From Anammoximicrobium sp032229885 (GTDB taxonomy: Bacteria; Planctomycetota; Planctomycetia; Pirellulales; Pirellulaceae), in the NCBI GenBank assembly GCA_032229885.1, contig JAVYAJ010000399.1, forward strand, positions 1 through 21,907: a DNA stretch of 21,907 nt, read 5' to 3'. A model generated the notes under the pieces. That model was not told the DNA's origin, searched no databases, and was given only the letters and a program-made list of their open reading frames with translations. Shown piece after piece: positions 16,401 through 21,907 of this stretch; within the stretch, counting starts at the first letter, position 1; each line of letters opens with the position of its first letter. Made by a program: the position numbers and the translations under genes.

Positions 16401-18155
16401 CGGCGGGACGCGAGCCAACAGCGCCGGATCCGCCAAAGCGTTCAATTCAGGCAGCGGCCGTATCTGGATCGTCCGCAACCGGATCCGACATCCAGGCCGA
16501 TCGGCCGCGTAATGCAGACCTACGGACGTGGCCGCGCTGACCGGATACGGCCGTGCTGGATACGGCTGAGCCCAATGCACGCCGTCGTGGCTGATCCAGG
16601 ACCGAAGCACGCCACAGCCGAACAGCAGGCGGATCCAGGCCGCGCCGGTCGTCAAGGCGAGCGGCTCCTTGTCCAGCGGCTGGCTGCGAATCTGTTCATT
16701 CGGATCCGCCTGCATTCGCACGTGCGTCGCGCGGCCTTCGGTATCGCTTACGAAGCGCAGGACTTCGCGCGGCGGCGCGTCCGGCGGTCCGAGAAAGACG
16801 CCCACGCCGGGCGTCGCCTGGTCCACGTGCAGAACAACCTCGCCGACGTTGCTCGAATCCAGCGGCGCGGCGACCCAACCGGCGGTCGCCGCTCTGTCCG
16901 CCCGCAACGTCACGGAGCCATCCGCAGCGCGCTCGAAATTCGCCTCGGCCGCGAGTGTCTCGGTCCAGGAAAGTCGCGCGAGATCCAGGGTCTGCGCGGC
17001 GTCTTGCTCTGGCCGATCCGCCGCGGGAAAGGCCGCGCTGCGGACGGCCGTAATCCCACGAAAGGCGGCCTGACCTGCGAAGATCACCTCGTCCGCGCGT
17101 CCGGGGAACGGCGCCTGCAACAGAACGATGTCGCCGCAGCTCAGCGTCAGCTCGCCATCGCCGCAACGCAGCTCGAACACGCCGCCGTCGCGAGCCGGAC
17201 TCGCCCGGCGGGCGCGGCCCTGATCGTCGGCCAGCAACGCGATTTCCTCGGGCAGCGACGTCGCCGACGATCGGCGGCTGGCGTAGGCCGCCCAACCGGT
17301 CCGCCCACTTTGATCGAAATAGACCAGTGTCACGGCGTCGTCGCCGTGCAGAAAATGGATTCGCAGCCGTTGGAGCCGTTCGAGCGAGATTCGCAGCGCG
17401 ACCTCGTCGCGCCACGGCATCCGCAGACGCATCGCTCCGTCGAACGTGGCCATGTCCGTGTATCGTGGACGCGTATTCTTGACCGTCCACGTCTGGCCGG
17501 GCGCTTGTTCGAACCACTGTTTCAAGTCGTCGGCCTTCGGCACGAACTTGCCAAGGTCGAAGTCGTCAAAGCAGACAGTCAGCGCGCTCGGAGGCTCGTC
17601 CGTTGCTTCCCACACGGTCGCCCAGGGCGGCGGCGACGCATTTGATCCCGCGGATGGCATGTCGCTGACCGGCTTGCTCGCCGGCGTCGTGGCCAAGCTG
17701 TCCGCCGGTTTGGAGGCCGCATCCAACACCGGCGCCGTCGCAGCTTTGGGACTTGTTTCGGGTGCGGGCGCCCCCTCCGGTGGGGCCTCCGGCATGTCCG
17801 CCGGTGCAGGATTCACCACAGCCGATGTGGTGGATTGGTCAGGCCCCGCGTGCGTTTGGCGCTCGTCGGCGGACTTCGCCTCTGGCCGAGACGAGGCGAG
17901 CGGGTGATCAACGGCCGCCGGCCTGTCGTCGGCGACCGGCTTCTGACCGCGCCGCTGGACCGTTTTTGCGGGCGCGACAGGCTTTGCGGGCGAGCCTTCC
18001 TGGCGGCGTGCCATCAGGACTCGCAGCGGCAGGAACACGGGGCGCAGCGGCGCCCAGTCGGTGTACCAGGCAACGAAGCCGCCGATCGAGATCGCCACCC
18101 ACGTGGCGGCGATCAGCGCGGCGAGGATTCGGTTCGAGCGACGGCGTTTGTTCAT
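13458..18155 (-). CDS. Giant membrane-anchored PQQ/beta-propeller protein with DUF1583-like domains
   Basis: The product is 1565 aa from ATG 18155 (MNKRRRSNR); a GTG 14 codons upstream is possible. A single signal-anchor helix lies at about 9-30, so most of the protein is exported. A Pro/Ala/Ser-rich linker spans about 45-180. A LamG-like sandwich spans about 190-290 (FDDFDLGKF, ADDLKQWF, LRIHFLHGDDAVTLVYFD). A second sandwich spans about 410-575 and resembles planctomycete DUF1583 (PLDSSNVGEVVLHVDQ, WISHDGVHW, CRIRLRTIQI). A long Ala-rich helical region spans about 580-1000. Beta-propeller blades of the PQQ type span about 1045-1360 (VSAFDLNTGDCQWQS, CLERDTGGLIWTS, SRLDARSGRLVWSRLL, LLALDTQTGDSQWAR), and a C-terminal galactose-binding-like module at about 1490-1565. 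The role is unknown; such proteins are common in planctomycetes. It lies 137 bp downstream of the sulfatase and may share its transcript. Confidence 0.85.
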   Translation of the reverse strand: MNKRRRSNRILAALIAATWVAISIGGFVAWYTDWAPLRPVFLPLRVLMARRQEGSPAKPVAPAKTVQRRGQKPVADDRPAAVDHPLASSRPEAKSADERQTHAGPDQSTTSAVVNPAPADMPEAPPEGAPAPETSPKAATAPVLDAASKPADSLATTPASKPVSDMPSAGSNASPPPWATVWEATDEPPSALTVCFDDFDLGKFVPKADDLKQWFEQAPGQTWTVKNTRPRYTDMATFDGAMRLRMPWRDEVALRISLERLQRLRIHFLHGDDAVTLVYFDQSGRTGWAAYASRRSSATSLPEEIALLADDQGRARRASPARDGGVFELRCGDGELTLSCGDIVLLQAPFPGRADEVIFAGQAAFRGITAVRSAAFPAADRPEQDAAQTLDLARLSWTETLAAEANFERAADGSVTLRADRAATAGWVAAPLDSSNVGEVVLHVDQATPGVGVFLGPPDAPPREVLRFVSDTEGRATHVRMQADPNEQIRSQPLDKEPLALTTGAAWIRLLFGCGVLRSWISHDGVHWAQPYPARPYPVSAATSVGLHYAADRPGCRIRLRTIQIRPLPELNALADPALLARVPPLNDAPNLGVWRTRLCQAQPADADDDAWRRSGAVRALAAGCARDLGTALLELLLDDPAASGLPITRRLALLNEAALLWDTSTDGALVQRLVQRYFDLGFAAQATVGWPPYSSVRRDFMSVPLVTPHSISTVNSAAVRAEIIQLANASRWDDLYELCRQLRFFAPNEPPPYALLRWAETISAQATLRSVRAHRHDVASADWQPTCLEELSRETYNTVAELDGLLDSGSFDDAARLVGSLDAETSRGVAPHVRDRQLLVSLSAALETALESNAALRAAIAAQYAQTSVFRVRRAIQDGDLAAVRLATVQFAGLSAAAEAHRWLGDRALAIGWFDHALSEYRRAASSASATERADLAARHRLAAAMLGRDLGKPPATAVEIGGTELAPATFEALVAEQLKRNAPRDTAVSTGAAASPTIPSPSGFAPQIRAGLMDPVGREPHVEVARNVRSLRVDWAGRQLAVALIGDKMYASNRFQVSAFDLNTGDCQWQSQPPDGEPARSMDWPLIRMRPLVVANRIFVRTLYGEQPVLVCLERDTGGLIWTSAFDKQDAPASDPLWLQGRLGVLMIARLETGENLLRWDTLDPASGIVVSQTSLLRLNEVWWRRRCCEAIALEDGFVVCLSGAVLCCDAAGNVRWLRRETPLPPAEEAGWVAQEFRRPLRVGNDLYVLQPGGCTVSRLDARSGRLVWSRLLPDARRLLGIAGSRLIVQTERELLALDTQTGDSQWARRENHLLDACLSGDNGLVYARLSAMADGANRFCPELVWLDAATGEPSAQTVLRELADDQPYFGPMIASGRRLWAFFGRGEQDATRSLVELVPQGEADAPPPRIADDPWMRHIPETLRRETARLLGDWHWLAAESVGPQGIEPDGWGERESLGVRARRQAPAALGRRLALPPDSSPKLRVRVGNDPSQAWSLEVRMNDALVAARTFTAQTDPEPWKQFELDLRPAAGKSGWLTILAAPAENRDTVDVFWKQLEIAL
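16126..16149. repeat. 12-bp in-frame tandem duplication inside the PQQ protein gene
   Basis: CGCTGGACCAAC occurs twice in a row. The duplication encodes a repeated Leu-Val-Gln-Arg (LVQRLVQR) and keeps the frame, unlike the 17-bp duplication in the sxtJ-like gene. Confidence 0.9.
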
Positions 18156-18291
18156 CCTGCGCTGATAGTCCTTCGTGTGACGGCGCGCTGGGCGCACGTT
18201 GGCGTCATCGCCGACGAACGTTGGCCTTCGAGCGGCGGGGCGTGCACGGACCGGGGCGTCCGTTCAGGACGTCGCACATCGAGCGGGGCGC

Positions 18292-20190
18292 TCATCGCTG
18301 GCCGGACGGCTCGACAAGGGACGGTTGTCGTACCGGTTTCTGGTTGGTCGGTTGTTCTTCGGTCGACGTTTCTCCGCCCCGTTGTTGTTTATCCGATTTT
18401 TCGCCCGGCTTCTGTTCGCCCAGCTTGTGTTCGATGGGCTTATTCCGATCTGGTTTCTGTTTGTCTGGTTTCTGTTTGCCGGGCTTTTGCTTGCCAACTT
18501 TTTGTCCGGTTTCCTTCGGAAGATCTTTTTCAGCCATCTCGCGATATTCGTTTGCGCGGCTCGTCCACTGGGCCGCCAGTTCTTGCACCTTGTCGGGATA
18601 TTGACTGGCCAGATTGTGGGATTCGCCCCGATCGCGGCTCAGGTCGTACAGCTCCCACGGCTCGTCGTGCGCCGCGGCGATCTTCCAGTCTCCGGCACGC
18701 AACGCGCGATGGCCGTCGTGATACCACCACAGCGTGATCGGTTGGGCGGCGTCGTCGCCGCCAAATACGGGAACGAGACTTCGACCCGGCGCGGGCGGGA
18801 CCGGCCGTCCATTCCACGTGTTCGGCATCCGACCGCCGGCCAGTTCGAGGATCGTGGGGACGAGGTCGATAAAGTGCCCGGGCGTATGCCGCAGCTCGCC
18901 GCGGGCGACGATCCCCCGCGGCCAATGGACGATCAGCGGCGTGCTGATGCCGCCTTCGTGCACCCAGGTCTTGTGTCGCCGAAACGGCGTGTTCGAGGCG
19001 CTGGAAAACCCGGGGCCCAAACACAGGAATGAACCGCCCGATCCGGCCGGCGCCTGGGGATCGTGGCCATCGCCGCGGACCATGATCTCGGCGCTGGCGC
19101 CGTTGTCCGAGGCAAAGAAGATGACTGTGTTGTCAAACGCGTCCATCGCCTTGAGCTGCTGGAGTACGCGGCCGATGTTTCGGTCCATACAGTCCACCAT
19201 GGCGGCATGGATGGCCATCTTCGTCGCCTGAAACTCGCGCTGAGCCGGCGTAAGCTCGTTCCAGGGCAGCGGACGAAAGACCTCGCCCTCGCCAAGTTTG
19301 TCCAAGTCCTTGGGAAAATAGTAGGGCGGGCCGAGCTCGCATTCCATCTCCGGCGGCCAGTGATTGACGATCCCCAATTCGCGCAATCGCTGGCCGCGCT
19401 CTGCCTGCAACACGTTCCAGCCGGCCAGGTATCGCTGTCGATACCGGTCGATGTCCGCCGCCAAAGCTTGCAGCGGGAAATGCGGCGAGATGAACGCCAG
19501 GAAGTGAAAGAACGGCTGGCCGGCGTGCAGGCGGGCATGTTCTTTCAAACATTCGATCGCGTGGTCCGCGATCGCATTGGTCGCATAGTAATCCGTGCCC
19601 GGCTCGACCGGCGGCAGCGGCTGGTCGTCGCGCGTGGTCCGCCGCGGGTAGAAGTAGCGGTCGTGGTCATCCACGCTGTACGATCGATCGAACCCGTTTT
19701 CCAGTGGTTTGCCGTCGATATGCCACTTGCCCGAATGGTACGCGCGGTAGCCTAACGGTCGGAGCATGGCCGGCGCCAGCGGCGCCCAGGCCGGCCGCGC
19801 GCCGAGCGCTGCGCCGCGCTGACTTTGGTACTGGGCGTCTCGCCGTACCTGCTGCGCGTAGAAGCCCGTCATGGCCACGGCTCGCGAGGGCCAACAGCGG
19901 GCCGTGTTGTAGAACTGCGTGAATCGCAGCCCCGCGCCAGCCAGCGCGTCCAGGTTCGGCGTCGCGATCTCGCCTCCATAACAGCCCAAATCGGAATAGC
20001 CCATGTCATCGGCCAGCACGACCAGGATGTTGGGCGCCGAGCGAGCCTCGGCGCACGCACCGAGCTGTGCTTGAGCGGCGGTCAGGCCAAGGATCACGAT
20101 CGCCAGAACAATTCGGGCCAGGGGCCGCGACGGGCGACCCAGCGGTCCCCCGCCGGCGACGGGCGAGGCGGAACGGGATAGCCAAGTCAT
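18292..20190 (-). CDS. Secreted sulfatase (arylsulfatase A family) with a charged repeat tail
   Basis: The product is 632 aa. A GAGG lies nine bases before ATG 20190. The signal peptide has its hydrophobic core at about 27-42 (IVLAIVILGLTAAQA); LGAC just after could be a weak lipobox. The alkaline phosphatase-like fold opens with PNILVVLADDMGYSDLG (metal-binding Asp pair). CWPSRAVAMTG holds the formylglycine Cys99 in the motif C-x-P-S-R, which requires a formylglycine-generating enzyme not in this window. KWHIDG, SPHFPL, SDNGA and the later HEGGISTPLIVHWPRG complete the family signature. It hydrolyses sulfate esters; the substrate is unknown. After about residue 540 the tail is Lys/Gln/Pro/Glu-rich with a five-residue period (KQKPG KQKPD KQKPD RNKPI), not part of the enzyme fold. 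Confidence 0.93.
   Translation of the reverse strand: MTWLSRSASPVAGGGPLGRPSRPLARIVLAIVILGLTAAQAQLGACAEARSAPNILVVLADDMGYSDLGCYGGEIATPNLDALAGAGLRFTQFYNTARCWPSRAVAMTGFYAQQVRRDAQYQSQRGAALGARPAWAPLAPAMLRPLGYRAYHSGKWHIDGKPLENGFDRSYSVDDHDRYFYPRRTTRDDQPLPPVEPGTDYYATNAIADHAIECLKEHARLHAGQPFFHFLAFISPHFPLQALAADIDRYRQRYLAGWNVLQAERGQRLRELGIVNHWPPEMECELGPPYYFPKDLDKLGEGEVFRPLPWNELTPAQREFQATKMAIHAAMVDCMDRNIGRVLQQLKAMDAFDNTVIFFASDNGASAEIMVRGDGHDPQAPAGSGGSFLCLGPGFSSASNTPFRRHKTWVHEGGISTPLIVHWPRGIVARGELRHTPGHFIDLVPTILELAGGRMPNTWNGRPVPPAPGRSLVPVFGGDDAAQPITLWWYHDGHRALRAGDWKIAAAHDEPWELYDLSRDRGESHNLASQYPDKVQELAAQWTSRANEYREMAEKDLPKETGQKVGKQKPGKQKPDKQKPDRNKPIEHKLGEQKPGEKSDKQQRGGETSTEEQPTNQKPVRQPSLVEPSGQR
18449..18493. 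repeat. 15-bp tandem repeat in the sulfatase tail
   Basis: On the plus strand TCTGGTTTCTGTTTG occurs twice exactly (18449-18463, 18464-18478), followed by a diverged copy (18479-18493) and weaker ones on both sides. It codes on the minus strand for the five-residue KQKPD/G period. Confidence 0.9.
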
Positions 20191-20779
20191 AAAACGCCTC
20201 GAACAGCGTGGGGTCGCACGGGGACGCGCAGGCTTCGCGTCGCCCGCGCTGGGATCGATCGACGAAACGCTTCAAAAGTTTGCCAGCCAGACGAGCGACC
20301 ACGGCCATCGCCGCGACGCGCGGGTGCGACGACGGCGTCGCTCGCGCCGGCCCAGCACAAGGCACGGCCCACCGCAGCCCGTGGGTCGCCCAATTTCCAT
20401 TCTTCGGCAGGCGCCCGCGCCAGACCGCGGAACGCACACGCGACGGGCGACCGCATCCTCTACGATGTTTCGTCCTGACGACGCGCTAGTATCGCGCCTT
20501 GCCGGGCAATCGTCAACATTGCTGGCCGCGGCGCGCGTCGACCACACGCTGCCGCCGCTGGGACCGTGGCGCATTCTCGCGATTCGCGGCTGTTGCCGGA
20601 ACGAACCGGCGATCATAATCTGGTGGATTTGATGGCCGACGAGAGCCTCGCGGCAGGCCTCGCGACTGGCGTCCGTGGAAACACGCGACGAACGATTGCC
20701 GCGTTCACCGGCAACGGGATTCCGCGCGAGGCTTAGACGCGGACGAGGACGGGAGGCGGGCGACGAGGCGGGCTGACAC
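20191..20779. other. Gene-poor stretch, 589 bp
   Basis: No frame on either strand looks like a protein: those open are Arg-rich by-products of the high GC content. It must contain the promoter of the sulfatase gene, transcribed leftwards, and probably that of the methyltransferase gene, transcribed rightwards. No specific boxes can be supported. Confidence 0.5.
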
Positions 20780-21598
20780 ATGATCGAAATCAGTTGGTAC
20801 GACACGCCCGCGTATTACGACCTCGCGTTTCGCGCCGAGACGCGACCCGAGGCGGACTTTTTGGAGGCGGCGTTTCGGAAATACTGCACATTTCCCGTGC
20901 GTCGCCTGCTCGAGCCGGCCTGCGGCACCGGGCGGTTGGTGGCCGAATTGGCTGCGCGTGGTTATGAGGTGACGGGTTTCGACCTGAACGAACCGTCGCT
21001 GCGTTACCTGCGTCAACGGCTGAAACGACGCCGCTTGACGGCCGACATTTTTTCCGCCGACATGGCAGATTTTGCGTTGTCGGAGCAGGTCGACGCGGCC
21101 TACAACACGTTCGATAGCTTTCGCCATCTGTTGACCGAAGATGCTGCGCGCAGCCATCTCGAGTGCGTCGCCCGTTGTTTGCGGCCGGGCGGGCTGTATG
21201 TCCTCGGCTTTCATCTACTGCCGCCGGACGCGTCCGAGGAATGCATCGAACGGTGGACCGAGCGGCATGGCGGCACCCGGGTTACGGTGACGTTGCGGGT
21301 CATTGCCAGTGATCGCCGGCGACGCATCGAGACGCTCCGCATCAGCCTGCTGGTCCGTCGCGGCGCAGCCGAGTCTCGGTTTCGCGACGAGTTCCCGTTG
21401 CGGCTGTACAATGCCCGGCAAGTTCGCAAGTTGTTGGCGCGAGTCCCTGCGTTCGAGTTGTTGGATGTCTACGATTTCTGGTACGAGATCGACCAACCTT
21501 TGAAATTGGACGACGAGATCTCGGACACGGTGTTCATCCTCCGAAAGCGAGTCGGCGCACCGCACAGCTCCCGCGAAACGCTGCGCCGACCGAAGTAG
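20780..21598 (+). CDS. Class I SAM-dependent methyltransferase
   Basis: The product is 272 aa. SAM-binding motif I is LLEPACGTGRLV (about 43-54); the acidic residue after strand 2 is in VTGFDLNEPSL; post-motif DIFSADMADF and motif CLRPGGLYVLGFHLL follow in the usual order of the Methyltransf_11/25 group. The opening ISWYDTPAYYDLAF is common to a group of uncharacterised small-molecule methyltransferases. It is cytoplasmic with no membrane segment. GGGAGG lies upstream of the ATG, though somewhat far away (about 22 bases), and GAGGCGGG is nearer. It is isolated between two gene-poor stretches, so the substrate cannot be inferred. Confidence 0.88.
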   Translation: MIEISWYDTPAYYDLAFRAETRPEADFLEAAFRKYCTFPVRRLLEPACGTGRLVAELAARGYEVTGFDLNEPSLRYLRQRLKRRRLTADIFSADMADFALSEQVDAAYNTFDSFRHLLTEDAARSHLECVARCLRPGGLYVLGFHLLPPDASEECIERWTERHGGTRVTVTLRVIASDRRRRIETLRISLLVRRGAAESRFRDEFPLRLYNARQVRKLLARVPAFELLDVYDFWYEIDQPLKLDDEISDTVFILRKRVGAPHSSRETLRRPK

Positions 21599-21687
21599 GG
21601 CCGGTCCGCCGACCCTGAGCCGGCTCGGTCCATTTCTCAGACGACTACCGCTTCCACTGTTGCGCGTTTTGAGCGCACATCGCCGCT

Positions 21688-21812
21688 GATTCTGTTTGAC
21701 CGAAGGCCTCCGCTCACCGTAGCCTGGGGCAACGCCCCAGGACTGGCGCCGCGCGCGAGCCTCTTTTGGCCGAAGGCCCTATTCATGCGGGCCGCGGTGG
21801 CACGTTGATGAT
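21688..21812 (-). repeat. Hairpin-rich dispersed repeat, right inverted copy
   Basis: This is the reverse complement of the left-end repeat (1-125), gap-free, with about 16 differences in 125 bases by eye. It contains the same B-A-B modules in minus orientation: degenerate B near 21695-21708, A at 21723-21741, B at 21764-21779. The 19-bp A palindrome plus CTAC is identical in both copies, while the linkers carry most of the changes. Confidence 0.88.
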
Positions 21813-21896
21813 GGCCTTCGGCCAACACGGTTGCTATCATCTCTGACTCCTGGGGCGTTGCCCCAGGCTACGTTGGTGATGGCCTTCGGCCAACAC
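21811..21896 (+). repeat. Third B-A-B hairpin repeat
   Basis: B (ATGGCCTTCGGCCAACAC) occurs at 21811-21828 and again exactly at 21879-21896. A (CCTGGGGCGTTGCCCCAGG, then CTAC) lies between them at 21849-21871. The linkers differ from the two 125-bp copies, so the same palindromes have been combined in another arrangement. The next unit may continue past the window edge. Confidence 0.88.
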
Positions 21897-21907
21897 GCTT
21901 CCTGTCG

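Noticed and set aside
14730..17645. 971-codon open frame on the plus strand
   Set aside because: It lies wholly antisense to the PQQ protein gene. Its product is Arg/Gln/Gly-rich without motifs and is explained by the codon bias of the high-GC gene on the other strand.
1..21907. Search for CRISPR arrays, tRNA or rRNA genes and transposases
   Set aside because: No regularly spaced direct repeats with unique spacers, no cloverleaf or rRNA-like sequence and no transposase or integrase motifs were seen; the end repeats are palindromic dispersed elements, not an array.

Overview
The window is high-GC bacterial DNA that looks planctomycetal, most likely Pirellulales-like. The evidence is a DUF1559 prepilin-type protein (H-X9-DG family), a very large PQQ/DUF1583-type beta-propeller protein, a secreted sulfatase carrying a CxPSR formylglycine motif, and two conserved unknown families (4517-5245 and 6066-6932) that I associate mainly with this phylum. 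No rRNA, tRNA, CRISPR array, transposase or integrase is visible.

Layout. The two ends carry the same 125-bp hairpin-rich repeat in opposite orientation (1-125 and 21688-21812, about 87% identical by eye). A third mosaic copy lies at the far right end. Between them, from left to right: an SGNH/GDSL hydrolase (+) whose 3' part overlaps a convergent apolipoprotein N-acyltransferase gene, lnt (-). Next come a small secreted protein with a clear Rho-independent terminator (-), a DUF1559 prepilin-type protein (-), a conserved planctomycete unknown (-), about 0.8 kb without a convincing gene, and a conserved unknown (+). A minus-strand operon follows at 7090-9888: FAD oxidoreductase (CrtI-like), FabZ-like dehydratase, a SxtJ-like membrane protein and a DUF5989-like small membrane protein. 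Divergent from it is a GT2 glycosyltransferase. After that come a secreted heparinase II/III-like protein (+), converging on the giant PQQ protein (-), the sulfatase (-), about 0.6 kb empty, and a SAM-dependent methyltransferase (+).

How the genes may work together. The sulfatase and the heparinase-like lyase suggest breakdown of a sulfated or uronic-acid polysaccharide, a trait typical of planctomycetes. The FAD oxidoreductase and the FabZ-like dehydratase overlap by ATGA and are probably translationally coupled. They suggest modification of a fatty-acyl or polyene chain. The SxtJ/DUF5989 pair that follows belongs to families usually found next to a carbamoyltransferase, but none is visible here.

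Most notable observation. The last two genes of that operon are broken in ways that can be read directly. The sxtJ-like gene is split by an exact 17-bp tandem duplication, and removing one copy restores a complete 137-codon gene. The DUF5989-like gene has lost its start and has a frameshift six codons before its stop. The SGNH gene at the left end also appears frameshifted at its start and runs on past its domain. Either this is a decaying locus, with the duplication possibly reversible, or the assembly contains several errors. Raw reads would decide.
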